This document shows positions 36,933-45,180 of a DNA stretch of 64,000 nucleotides, piece after piece. The translations under genes were made by a program, and so were the position numbers. The first letter of the stretch is position 1; the number at the start of each line of letters is the position of its first letter. Below the pieces are notes generated by a model, which was given only the letters and a program-made list of their open reading frames with translations, searched no databases and was not told the origin of the DNA. The stretch spans positions 5,413,501-5,477,500 of the forward strand of contig CP107926.1 of the NCBI GenBank assembly GCA_036015235.1, given 5' to 3'. The DNA is from Streptomyces sp. NBC_00433. Its GTDB lineage: Bacteria > Actinomycetota > Actinomycetes > Streptomycetales > Streptomycetaceae.

Positions 36933-37174
36933 TCAGTGCATGGCCACCCAGACGAGGCTGCCCGCGAGGAGCAAGCCCCACAGCGAGATGATCGCGGTGA
37001 CCACCCGTCGGATCGTCCGGGTTCGCTGTCGGGAGACGACGGCGAACTGCTCGGGGTCGTGGGTCAGGGAATCGGGCTTACGCCACTCCGCCGACCCCCA
37101 CCAGGTCAGCCCCCCGCAACGAGAGCTACGAGAGTCGCCCTGCCCACCCACTCGCCTATCTCGAACGCCGTCAT
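36933..37174 (-). pseudogene. Small membrane protein, frameshifted
   Basis: An RBS (AAAGGTG) and ATG at 37174 open MTAFEIGEWVGRATLVALVA, which stops after a run of six G. Shifting by one base gives GLTWWGSAEWRKPDSLTHDP and then a membrane helix (VVTAIISLWGLLLAGSLVWV) ending at 36933. The two halves make one plausible 80-aa membrane protein, so an indel in the homopolymer (near 37111-37116), real or a sequencing error, is likely. Confidence 0.5.
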
Positions 37175-37288
37175 CTGCAGGCACCTTTCTCCAGCACATC
37201 GGGACCCTACCGTTCGAGGTGCATCGAACACCGCATAGCGAAGAGCCCCGCCCGTTTCCGACCGGGGCGACGTGGGCTGGGCTCGGCG

Positions 37289-37942
37289 TCACGCCTGGGC
37301 GCGGACCAGGAGCGTGCCAATGTGGTCAGGCTCGGGGGCGTCGAGGACGCGGGCTTGGGCAGTGGTGAAACCGGCCCGAGTCAGCAGGCGTTCCCATACG
37401 GGCGGGCGGTAGCTGTAGCGGTAGGTGAACATGGCCTTCCCGGCAAAGCCGCCCTTGTACATGCCCTGCGGACCGTACGCACCGGGGATGGCCGGGGGCT
37501 GTGAGAAGACGAAGACGCCGCCGGGGTTGAGGCGCTTCCGGACGAGCGGAAAGAGCTTTGACGGGTCGGTGAACCAGGCGGCTCCGAAAATGGAATACAC
37601 CGCGTCGTAGGCCTCGGCGGTGGAGCCGAGGTAGTCCAGTACCTCGGCGCAGTGGAACTGCGCACCGGTCGTCCCCCACCGCTCGGTCGTCCTTGCGACC
37701 ATGACGGGAGACAGGTCCACGCCTGTAGCTTTCACGCCGCGCTGCGCCAAGTGGGCGAGCGCGCGCCCGGTGCCGCAGCCGATCTCCAGCACACTCTCCG
37801 GGTCGCCAAGGACTTCGGGGCCTGGGCCGTGGCCGGCGTACTGCGTCCAGTGGAATACCGGTTCGGCGTCCTCTTTGAAGGCGCTGCCGGCGTAGGCATC
37901 CCAGAGCTCGGTCTCGGCGGTGATGTCGTGTTGCGCAGGCAT
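37289..37942 (-). CDS. Class I SAM methyltransferase (island module 1)
   Basis: 217-aa methyltransferase: motif I SVLEIGCGTGRALAHLA, TGVDLSPVMVARTTERW, YDAVYSIFGAAWFTDPSKLF and PGGVFVFSQPP. The middle FTYRYSYRPPVWERLLTRAG suggests a small-molecule acceptor. ATG 37942 follows AGAGGAC. It is the downstream end of a minus-strand group (HATPase, unknown protein, methyltransferase) in the tRNA-Lys island. Substrate unknown. Confidence 0.9.
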   Translation of the reverse strand: MPAQHDITAETELWDAYAGSAFKEDAEPVFHWTQYAGHGPGPEVLGDPESVLEIGCGTGRALAHLAQRGVKATGVDLSPVMVARTTERWGTTGAQFHCAEVLDYLGSTAEAYDAVYSIFGAAWFTDPSKLFPLVRKRLNPGGVFVFSQPPAIPGAYGPQGMYKGGFAGKAMFTYRYSYRPPVWERLLTRAGFTTAQARVLDAPEPDHIGTLLVRAQA

Positions 37943-38024
37943 CTGTGTCCTCTGCTTGCGGGAAGGTGCTGTGCCCCGCCCCATGATGCCCGCGAGCATC
38001 GGAAGGGGCAGGGCACAGTGCCGT

Positions 38025-38531
38025 TCAGTGGCTGTCGGGGACCTTGTTGTCACACGGCGAGCAGTCCGTTCCGTCGATCGCCCACAGCTCCTCGTCGATG
38101 TCGAATCCGATCGAGGTGAGGAAGTCGGCGGTACGCAGGCACAGGCCGTCGCTGCGGCGCTCGATGAACGGGGCGTGGTGCTTGTACCGACCGCCGTTGT
38201 AAACGTCGCAAAGGGCGAACCAGACGGGCGTGTCGAGGATGAGTTGGTGGACGCCGATGTCGACGAGCTTGCCGACACCGAGGTGAACGTCCGGATGCTC
38301 GATGCAGGCGAGGGTGTACATGACGGCGTTGCCGAGGATCCGTTCGGCCATGTCGCGGACCATGGTGTGGTCGCGCAGCAGGAGGGCGATCTCGCGGTCC
38401 CAGAGGGTCATGCCGCTGTCGAGGATGTTGACGGTCAGGTGCGCGATGTCGGGCTGGACGGCGTTGAGGAGTTCCTTCGGGTCCCGAGTGCGTAACCCGA
38501 TACCGGTGTCGATCTGGACGGCTGTGGTCAT
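38025..38531 (-). CDS. Unknown island protein
   Basis: 168-aa protein with no recognised family. A mostly helical body (DPKELLNAVQPDIAHLTVNI, DREIALLLRDHTMVRDMAER) is followed by ALCDVYNGGRYKHHAPFIER and a C-terminal DGTDCSPCDNK with two close cysteines. GGAGGACAG precedes the ATG. Between a HATPase and a methyltransferase, probably one transcript. The Cys/His content allows a metal site, but this is a guess. Confidence 0.75.
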   Translation of the reverse strand: MTTAVQIDTGIGLRTRDPKELLNAVQPDIAHLTVNILDSGMTLWDREIALLLRDHTMVRDMAERILGNAVMYTLACIEHPDVHLGVGKLVDIGVHQLILDTPVWFALCDVYNGGRYKHHAPFIERRSDGLCLRTADFLTSIGFDIDEELWAIDGTDCSPCDNKVPDSH

Positions 38532-38726
38532 GGTGCTGTCCTCCTGTTCTGGGGGTGAGCGGGGCTTCTGGTCCGCCAGCCAGCTGCTGGAGACCCGCAC
38601 GGCGCCCTGAAGGCGTGACGTCGTGCAGTCCGGACGATCGGCGACATCCACCGGCGCCTGGGCTCGCTGGGGGGCGCTCGCACAGCCGCGTCAGCGGGGG
38701 AGGGGTCGGGGCGGCGAGTGTGCCGG

Positions 38727-39626
38727 TTATGTGCGGCCTCCCGGGCCCGAGGCTGGCGAGCGTTGCTGGGCAGACGGCTGGTGGGCGGCCCAGTCCTCGC
38801 GGGCGGCGATGAGCGCGGGGCGCACCTTCTCGTCGAGCAGGTCGGCGTGGGCGTGGAGCTTCGCGGCGACCTCGGCGAGACCGCGCGGGTCCAGGCCGAG
38901 GATCCAGCGCCCCACGCAGACCTGGAGGTTGACGACCGGCACACGGAGGGCGGAGTCGGTGTCGTAGGGATTGCAGTCGATGCTGCCCTCGAAGACCGCG
39001 TCCTCCTCGACCCCTTCCCATACGTCTGGGGCGGTGAGGGGCAGCATTGGGCCTTCGAAGAAGTTCCGGTGGTTGATGGCGGCCAGCCGTTCCGGGAGCT
39101 GGCCCAGAGGTACGTCGGCCTCGGTCGGGTCGTCCTCGGCCCAGGCGGGGAGGTAGCCGTACGTCGCCGGTCCGCTGTCGGTGGTGATCGTCCACTTCCC
39201 CGGAGTGCTCCACGGAGGAGGCGTCCCGTCAGACGGCCCGAGTTCGAACCAGACGACCTTCCCCGCCGGGTCGGGGGCGCTTCCCCAAGCGGTTGCCAGG
39301 GACTCGACCAGGAGCAGGCCGCGTCCGCCCTCCGCCTCCGGCGAGCTGTGGCGTCGGTGCGGGCGGGCAGGACTCACATCGGTGATCTCGACCCGGACCC
39401 GCACGCCGGTCCAGCGCACGGCCACCGCGCAGGAGGAATCGGTGTGCCGGACGGCATTCGTGATCAGCTCGGTGGACAGCAACTCCAGGTCGCCCAAGGT
39501 GTCGTCCGGCAGCGGCACGTCCCAGCCCCGCACCAACGCGACGATCTTGCGCCGGGCTTCGGGCACCGCCTCGGATTCGGCTTCGACGCGGAATCCGTAC
39601 GGGCTCGTGCGATGGCCGGTCATCAT
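38727..39626 (-). CDS. HATPase with C-terminal extension (module 1)
   Basis: 299-aa protein. Residues about 15-125 form an anti-sigma/SpoIIAB-like HATPase: LLSTELITNAVRHTD (N box), ITDVSPARP (G1) and GGRGLLLVESLA (G2). The remaining 170 residues are unusual: YLPAWAEDDPTEADVPLGQL, NHRNFFEGPMLPLTAPDVWE, GSIDCNPYDTDS and VPVVNLQVCVGRWILGLDP. A close paralogue with the same tail lies at 48559-49437, also divergent from an HTH-TPR regulator. The tail is likely a conserved partner-binding domain of unknown role. Confidence 0.88.
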   Translation of the reverse strand: MMTGHRTSPYGFRVEAESEAVPEARRKIVALVRGWDVPLPDDTLGDLELLSTELITNAVRHTDSSCAVAVRWTGVRVRVEITDVSPARPHRRHSSPEAEGGRGLLLVESLATAWGSAPDPAGKVVWFELGPSDGTPPPWSTPGKWTITTDSGPATYGYLPAWAEDDPTEADVPLGQLPERLAAINHRNFFEGPMLPLTAPDVWEGVEEDAVFEGSIDCNPYDTDSALRVPVVNLQVCVGRWILGLDPRGLAEVAAKLHAHADLLDEKVRPALIAAREDWAAHQPSAQQRSPASGPGGRT

Positions 39627-39871
39627 CCGCGGCCCTTCACGTGAAGTCGGTCGCGATGGCGCGAAAGTACGGTGCTGGGCATGGCGCTTGACCTTTCATG
39701 AGTGCGGCGGGAGGGGTTGGCGACGCACCGTTGCGTCACCTGGAGCAACGGAGCACCCTCAGTAGACGACTGCGTGTCGCACGCAAGAGACTCCAGCGCG
39801 TGACCCCAACTTGGAGTCAGCGGGCAAACCCGGGCCGTAGCCTCGGATCAGCCATACGGAAGAAGGTGCTC

Positions 39872-41134
39872 GTGACCGGAAGGGAGCGGGAGCCGCAGGA
39901 GATCGTCGCGGGACTCCTCGCCGATCAACGCCTGCTCGCGGCCTGCGCGGAGCGCGACATGGGCACGCTCTTCCGGCTGCTCAACCACCGCGGGATCAGC
40001 ACTCGCCGCATCGCCGCGGCCGTCGACATCACCCAGGGACGGCTCTACGACTACATGAACGGCAAGAGCAGGGTCGAGAAGCTGGCCATCTTCGAGCAGA
40101 TCGCTGACGCCTTCCACATCCCTGGCCACCTCCTCGGCCTGGCGAATCGCCCCTGGGAGCCGGCCGCGCAGCCACCGCCTCCCGCACTTGGCGATCCGCT
40201 GCCGGACGGCGACGACATGGCGGCGATGGACGCCTTCCGGACCGCAGACCGACAGGCCGGTGGCGGACGCCTCTACAACGCCGTCGTCCGGCACCTGCGT
40301 GACAACATCGGACCGCGGCTTGTCGACGCTGAAGGCACCCCGCACGTCTTCGCCATCGCCGCAGTACTCACCGAGATGGCGGGTTGGATGGCCCACGACT
40401 CAGGGCAGGACGGCGTGGCCGGACGCCACTTCACCCGCGCGCTTCCACTGGCTCGCGCCTCGGGTGACACCCCGCTCGCGGCCAGCATCGCGGCGAGCAC
40501 TAGCCACCTTGCCCTGCAGACCGGCGACCCCGCTGCAGCCGTGCATTGGGCGCGGACAGGCCTCGACTTGGCGTTGGCCGGCCCCGTCGTCCCCACGCTG
40601 ATTGCCCGCCTGCACACCATGTCCGCCCGAGCCCTGGCCGCAGCCAACCAACCCGATCCAGCTCTACGAGCCCTCGGCCGCGCCGAAGAAGCTCTCGAAG
40701 GGGCGGCCGATGCGGAACGCCCCTGGCTGAGTCCGTTCGACGCAGCGGCACTGGCCCTCGAATCCGCCCTCGTCCTGCGCGACCTCCAACGCCACGACCA
40801 GGCCCGCGCACGGGCCGAACACGCCATCCGCCTACGTGAGTCGAGCCGCACCCGATCTCTGGCCTTGAGCCGGATCACCCTGGTCGGCCTTCACCTGAGC
40901 TGTGATGAGCTGGACGCTGCCGTCACCGTCGGCCACGACGTCCTCGCAGCCGACCCCAACCTCGGCTCAATCCGCGTCCTCCGCCAACTCGACGACCTTC
41001 GCGCACTGCTCGCACCCCACCGCAGTCACCCACCAGTCCGCGCACTGCTGACGCGATTCGACGAGACGAGACGGGCGAGAATGCTCTTACTCGCCGACAT
41101 CGTTCCCCCGTCCAGCAAAGGCGCCACCCTATGA
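39872..41134 (+). CDS. HTH-TPR regulator (module 1)
   Basis: About 420 aa. An N-terminal XRE-type helix-turn-helix (FRLLNHRGISTRRIAAAVDI, then TQGRLYDYMNGKSRVEKLAI) ends in GHLLGLANRPWE, and the rest is TPR-like helices. The start is taken at GTG 39872 with AGAAGG 5 nt upstream. Divergent from the HATPase gene and coupled to the NUDIX gene by ATGA overlap. Paralogous in layout to 49673-50992. Confidence 0.88.
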   Translation: MTGREREPQEIVAGLLADQRLLAACAERDMGTLFRLLNHRGISTRRIAAAVDITQGRLYDYMNGKSRVEKLAIFEQIADAFHIPGHLLGLANRPWEPAAQPPPPALGDPLPDGDDMAAMDAFRTADRQAGGGRLYNAVVRHLRDNIGPRLVDAEGTPHVFAIAAVLTEMAGWMAHDSGQDGVAGRHFTRALPLARASGDTPLAASIAASTSHLALQTGDPAAAVHWARTGLDLALAGPVVPTLIARLHTMSARALAAANQPDPALRALGRAEEALEGAADAERPWLSPFDAAALALESALVLRDLQRHDQARARAEHAIRLRESSRTRSLALSRITLVGLHLSCDELDAAVTVGHDVLAADPNLGSIRVLRQLDDLRALLAPHRSHPPVRALLTRFDETRRARMLLLADIVPPSSKGATL

Positions 41135-41643
41135 GGCCCACCCCCGCCGACCCCGAAGCCTGGAACGCCTACCTAGCCGAGGGCAACGCCACCCAGGCCC
41201 GCAAACGCGTCTCCGCCGATGTCCTCCTCCGCGACGAGCAGGGCCGCGTTCTCCTGGTGAAGCCCACCTACAAGCCGGGCTGGGACCTCCCCGGCGGCAT
41301 GGCCGAAGCGAACGAGGCCCCCGATGACGCGGCCCGCCGCGAACTCAAGGAGGAGTTGGGCCTCGACGTCACCTTGCACGGTCTGTTGGTCGTCGACTGG
41401 GTTCCCCCGCACGGCCCCTGGGATGACCAGCTCGCTTTCATCTTCGACGGGGGGATACTCAGCCGCGAGGAAGTAGGCTCCTTGCGTCCACATGACGACG
41501 AACTCGCTGAGACGCGGCTGGTTCTGCCAGAGCAGGCGGCGGCCATGCTTCGCCAACGTTTGGGAGATCGCTTCCGAGCGGCTCTAGCATGCTGCACTCA
41601 TTCTGTGCCGAGATTTCTGCGTGGAGATGAAGTTGTCGAATAG
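41131..41643 (+). CDS. NUDIX hydrolase (module 1)
   Basis: 170-aa NUDIX protein with a complete box: G-G-M-A-E-A-N-E followed by A-P-D-D-A-A-R-R-E-L-K-E-E-L-G-L (GX5EX7REUXEEXGU). Hydrolyses a nucleoside diphosphate linked to some moiety; substrate unknown. It starts in the stop of the HTH-TPR gene (ATGA), so expression is coupled to the regulator. Confidence 0.95.
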   Translation: MRPTPADPEAWNAYLAEGNATQARKRVSADVLLRDEQGRVLLVKPTYKPGWDLPGGMAEANEAPDDAARRELKEELGLDVTLHGLLVVDWVPPHGPWDDQLAFIFDGGILSREEVGSLRPHDDELAETRLVLPEQAAAMLRQRLGDRFRAALACCTHSVPRFLRGDEVVE

Positions 41644-41678
41644 AATTGCCATTCTGGGCGTCGAGGGTTGGATTAGTG

Positions 41679-42851
41679 TTACCAAAAGCGACGTTTCCCA
41701 TTCTTCTTGAACACCTTTTTTGCTTCTTTGGTGAAAGCGGATATTGCCGCATCGTTGATGGTCAATGTGAGAGCGAGTTGTATCCGTACGGGCTGATTTT
41801 CGGGCTGCTCAAGGAGGGCGGGAACTCGTTCGATCTCTCTGGCTGCACGGTCGATGAAATCCCGGATGTCTTCTGCGGGCTGGCTTGCCACGAGAGCGGC
41901 CAGTGATGCAGCGGTTTTCATGCGCTCCGGGAAGACCGCCCCCCGAATATCGGCCGCCCAGTCGAGGAGATCTTCATAAGCGGATACGACGCGTTCGGCC
42001 ATGTGGATAATTCTGCCGGGATCTCCGGGTTCGCCGAGTGCGCCGAAAGCATTCAACTGCGCCTCCTCGGTTAGCACGGACATTATTCCTCCCGCAATTC
42101 CAATCGCATCGTCCCAAATTCCTTTGAGTCGGGCCATTGCTGCATCCTCATCTAGGTAGACCCCAGTTCTGCGACCATGCCCGCTCTGGTAATCCAGCCA
42201 TTTTGGCTCAATTTTTTTCCTACCTTGGACTAGTGCCCCGGCGAATAGCAGGTATTCCCAGGCTGGTGGGGCTTGTGCAATCAGAAGATCCTGCTCAGGG
42301 CGGCTCTCAGGGATCCTGTTGATTCTGACTTCCTTGGGATCCTCTGAGAGGGACGCAAGCATGTTTGTAATGCCAGATAGCTTATTCATGACGTCGTTCG
42401 CTAGGAGATTTGGGAACAATTCTCGTACGCTCGCAAACCTCTGGAGAACTTCGGAAAGGTAAGCTGGCCCACTCCAACTCACGTCGATTCCTGCTGCCTG
42501 TCCTGCGGCGAAAACCTGCGCTCCGATTTTCTCTGGAATCGGGTAGTTCGACAGAAAAGTCCAGTGAGCGATGTCCCAGTCTGCTGCCTGTTTTAGTGAA
42601 ATTGCTTTCCGTAGATCCCCTATCATTTTTGATTGAATCTCACTGTCGAGGCTCTTGTTCTGGATCCGCTTGAAGCAATGCATGGCGTACATGCGCTTTT
42701 CGGATTTCAGATATCCATCGTTTCCGCGATCTGCCCGGTCGTCATCGATAGGCAAGAAGTCTGCTCCGTGCTCAGCCATCAGTACGGCATTGCAGAGCCG
42801 GGTGAAGTCCTGGGGCGTGGTGATCAGTTCGATTTGAGCTTGAAGGTTCAC
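41679..42851 (-). CDS. Low-GC putative PD-(D/E)XK nuclease-like protein
   Basis: 390-aa protein whose DNA is clearly poorer in G+C than its surroundings and uses A/T-ending codons, so it is a recent arrival. The first 165 residues look like a restriction-endonuclease-type domain: FTRLCNAVLMAEHGADFLPI, DRADRGNDGYLKS, then RMYAMHCFKRIQ, where D-x-G-N-D-G and the strand ending in K could form the active site, followed by WTFLSNYPIP and VRELFPNLLA. The C-terminal 220 residues are helical without a known family. The canonical Q/E-x-K is not exact. Starts at GTG. A defence effector is the best guess. Confidence 0.6.
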   Translation of the reverse strand: MNLQAQIELITTPQDFTRLCNAVLMAEHGADFLPIDDDRADRGNDGYLKSEKRMYAMHCFKRIQNKSLDSEIQSKMIGDLRKAISLKQAADWDIAHWTFLSNYPIPEKIGAQVFAAGQAAGIDVSWSGPAYLSEVLQRFASVRELFPNLLANDVMNKLSGITNMLASLSEDPKEVRINRIPESRPEQDLLIAQAPPAWEYLLFAGALVQGRKKIEPKWLDYQSGHGRRTGVYLDEDAAMARLKGIWDDAIGIAGGIMSVLTEEAQLNAFGALGEPGDPGRIIHMAERVVSAYEDLLDWAADIRGAVFPERMKTAASLAALVASQPAEDIRDFIDRAAREIERVPALLEQPENQPVRIQLALTLTINDAAISAFTKEAKKVFKKNGKRRFW

Positions 42852-43032
42852 CTACTCAGGTTAGCGCCTTGACTATGAAGATCGTGGTGCATTTTCTGAT
42901 ACTCCCTTCGCTGTTCTTGGGTCCGGTGAATCCCATGTCTACGAGTCGTACCTGAGAGTTCTGCCCTGACTCCGCCTCAACGTCAGCAGGTTCTCTCGAC
43001 GGCCGCTGGCGTTTGGGTGGGGCGCGCAGTTC

Positions 43033-43135
43033 GCGTGAGCGACGCGTGAGCGGACGTGCTGGCACTGGGCGGTGCGGCACGGACAGGGCGGCGACCCCTG
43101 TCCGCCTGACCAGTAACTTTCGGATGACGGCTCAC
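43033..43135 (+). repeat. GCGTGAGC repeat block, copy 2
   Basis: GCGTGAGCGACGCGTGAGC (43033-43051) and the following 85 bp align well with 51875-51975, for example GGACGTGCTGGCAC and GGGCGGTGCGG in both. It lies 115 bp inside the island from the right att core. Confidence 0.7.
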
Positions 43136-43165
43136 CGTCCACCACCGCCAGGCACGTCCTGACCA

Positions 43166-43211
43166 GGACTTTTAATCCATTGGTTGTGGGTTCGAGTCCC
43201 ACACGGCCTAC
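43166..43211 (+). other. att site (right copy of tRNA-Lys 3' end)
   Basis: Exact 46-bp copy of 35300-35345, starting in the anticodon stem and lacking the 5' half of the tRNA. It is followed by a terminator block (43212-43290) like that after the real tRNA. Confidence 0.8.
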
Positions 43212-43604
43212 GGGGTCCGACTCCTTCGGGGGTCGCTGACCTGCGGTTTCGGTGCCCCGGTCGCCTTCGGGCGGGCGGGGCACAGCCGTGAGGAAGGGGT
43301 CGAGACCAGGCGATCGCTCGGTGAACGGGTATTGCTGCAAGGAGGTACGCAGGAGCACCGCAGTGCCACGGGCAGTCGGGACCGTGAACTCGTCGTCGGC
43401 GCTTGAGCGAGTGATGTCCACGCGGTAGTCACCGGGCTGGTGATATTCGTCCGTGCACCAGTCGGGCTCAGAGATGGTGACGACTCCGTGGTCGCACGTG
43501 GGGATGGTGACCGTTTGCGGTGTGATGTTGCCTTCGTGCATGGCAGAAATCTCGCCGAACGGGCGTCACCTCGTCGTAGGTTGGCGCGAGATCAGCTGTC
43601 CGGG

Positions 43605-44366
43605 TCACTCCTCATTCAGGAGTTCGGCGGCCGCCTTGGGATCCATCAGGGTCGACCAGGCCTGTTCGGCTGGGAGGAGGGAGCGGCTGGGAAGGGCGTA
43701 CTCGGGGTACCAGTCGGTGGGCTCACACCCCGGGACATGGCGCAGGACGACGGCGGTCAGGTCGTCGGGGACGGAGCCGGTGATACGTACCGCCACGTAG
43801 GTCTCATGGCCGTCCTCGGCGCGTACCAGGATGCCGAGACGGAACGTGGCGAAGTCCGCGGCGTGCTCGTGTCCGTCGTGCAGTGACCCACGGGTCAGAT
43901 CACGGATCGCCGAAGCGAGCCGGCGCACGAGGCGGGTGCCGGCTTCGAGCTGGTAGCGATCACGATCGTCCTGGTCGGGCAGGAGATGGCCCACGTAGGT
44001 CTTGCCGGCCAGGGGCTGGCGGTGGTCGACGTTGTAGCGGGCTCGTGCTGCTTGTGCGTTGGTCTCCAGTGCAGAGTAGAAGTCGTCTGACGACCCGTCC
44101 TCGCGTTGTCCGGCGGCTATGAGCCAGGGCAGGTCCGGGTCTCTGTCGATCCAGACTGCTCCGCGCCATCTCTGGATCTTGACCTTGAAGAGGATCTCGT
44201 CATCGATGGCGCGGATCCGCTCGTGGCTGGTCTCGTCGTCGTTGAAGAGTTCCCGGGCCTTCGTGAGGAGAGGGTGGTCCACCTCGTCGAGCGGCTTCCG
44301 CGCCGAGGGCAGCGGAAGCTTCAGGTCGTCGCGGAGAGTGCGAAGGGTGGGGCGAGCGGGCTGCAC
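43605..44366 (-). CDS. Unknown partner of antitoxin-like gene
   Basis: 253-aa protein starting at GTG 44366, 2 nt after the stop of the antitoxin-like gene. Visible segments are LLTKARELFNDDETSHERIR, FKVKIQRWRGAVWIDRD, YVGHLLPDQDDRDRYQLEAG and SGSVPDD-like ITGSVPDDLTAVVLRHVPGC. No known family. Given its ribbon-helix-helix-like partner it could be a toxin. No catalytic motif can be named. Confidence 0.7.
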   Translation of the reverse strand: MQPARPTLRTLRDDLKLPLPSARKPLDEVDHPLLTKARELFNDDETSHERIRAIDDEILFKVKIQRWRGAVWIDRDPDLPWLIAAGQREDGSSDDFYSALETNAQAARARYNVDHRQPLAGKTYVGHLLPDQDDRDRYQLEAGTRLVRRLASAIRDLTRGSLHDGHEHAADFATFRLGILVRAEDGHETYVAVRITGSVPDDLTAVVLRHVPGCEPTDWYPEYALPSRSLLPAEQAWSTLMDPKAAAELLNEE

Positions 44367-44368
44367 GG

Positions 44369-44665
44369 TCAGTCGTCCTCGCCTACGCCGCCCAGTTCCC
44401 TTATCCGCTCAGGTGACAGTCCGGTCAGGAGCGAAACGCTCGACTCAACGGATCCGTCGAGCTTGCGCATCTTCTCCCTCATGCTGGCGCGGACCTCCTC
44501 ACGGCGGAGCTCCAGATATGTCCGGACTGCTGCGGCGACCAAGTCCTTCTTGGTCATCCCGAGGAAGTGGGCACCATCGGCGATCAGCTCGTCCACAGCT
44601 GCATCCACTTTCAAGGGTGCGGTTGTGCGAGTTGCTCGACTTCGTGTTCCTGCTGCGATCTCCAT
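44369..44665 (-). CDS. Antitoxin-like (ribbon-helix-helix type) protein
   Basis: 98-aa protein: basic start GTRSRATRTTAPLKVDAAVD, two helices (ELIADGAHFLGMTKKDLVAA, AVRTYLELRREEVRASMREK), and a tail SVSLLTGLSPERIRELGG that may bind the partner. RBS GGAGG precedes the ATG, and a palindrome lies just upstream. A truncated paralogue sits at 36458-36733. Confidence 0.75.
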   Translation of the reverse strand: MEIAAGTRSRATRTTAPLKVDAAVDELIADGAHFLGMTKKDLVAAAVRTYLELRREEVRASMREKMRKLDGSVESSVSLLTGLSPERIRELGGVGEDD

Positions 44666-44678
44666 GTGTCGCCTCCTG

Positions 44679-44692
44679 GTACCAGATGGTAC
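44679..44692. promoter_or_regulatory. Operator of antitoxin-like gene
   Basis: GTACCAGATGGTAC: 6-bp perfect arms around GA, 14 nt upstream of the ATG and next to the RBS. Missing from the orphan copy, where the deletion runs between CCT repeats. Confidence 0.6.
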
Positions 44693-44753
44693 TCCTATTC
44701 TTCGACCCTGCGTAGGTGCCTGGATCCGCCACTCCCCAGCGTGGTCATAGGTT

Positions 44754-44850
44754 GCGTGAGCGGCGATGTGGCGGCACTCATTGTTCCCCGGCGGATGTCG
44801 TAGCAAGCGGCATCCACCTGACCTGCGAGTTTCGGATGGGGGCCTACCGA
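44754..44850 (+). repeat. Diverged repeat block, copy 3
   Basis: Starts with one GCGTGAGC and ends with CCTGACCTGCGAGTTTCGGA, matching the end of 51875-51975. The rest of the 44666-45180 gap shows no gene I can support. Confidence 0.5.
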
Positions 44851-45180
44851 CCTGGGCTCCACCGTGTTCGCGGGGCCGCAGGGAGCAGGAGCTGGGGCCC
44901 TGCTGGGCCCGAGGGTCGGCGATCATGCCCCGCCGGGCGAGCTAGAACGATCCTGAAGTGCCTGCCGGCTGGTTTCAGCCGGGCCCCGGTGCGGCCGGCG
45001 GTGCGTCTCCGCCCACCGGTCCACAGCCTGCTTGAGGGCGGGTGCGGGGCCACCGCGGCTTCACGGTGCCGGGCACGCATCTGGGGGTGGTCGGTCGGGT
45101 GCCACCCCGGGCCGGGGTAGCACCGGAGCGGTACTCCAAGGAAAGGCTGCGAGACGCCCACGAGACGGACCGGTCTCGGC

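Larger units (their letters stand above)
42939..43541 (-). pseudogene. DUF6907-like gene truncated at att site
   Basis: The first 80 residues (TVTIPTCDHGVVTISEPDWC, then YRVDITRSS and LLRTSLQQYPFTERSPG) look like the start of a DUF6907-type Streptomyces protein. From about 43290 onward the frame reads through the antisense of the terminator block and tRNA copy (GRVGLEPTTNGLKVLV), then island DNA to a stop at 42939. The natural C-terminus is gone, so the gene was cut by recombination at this att site. Confidence 0.6.

Noticed and set aside
43166..43211. Second functional tRNA-Lys
   Set aside because: Only the 3' 46 bp are present; D-arm and 5' acceptor strand are missing.
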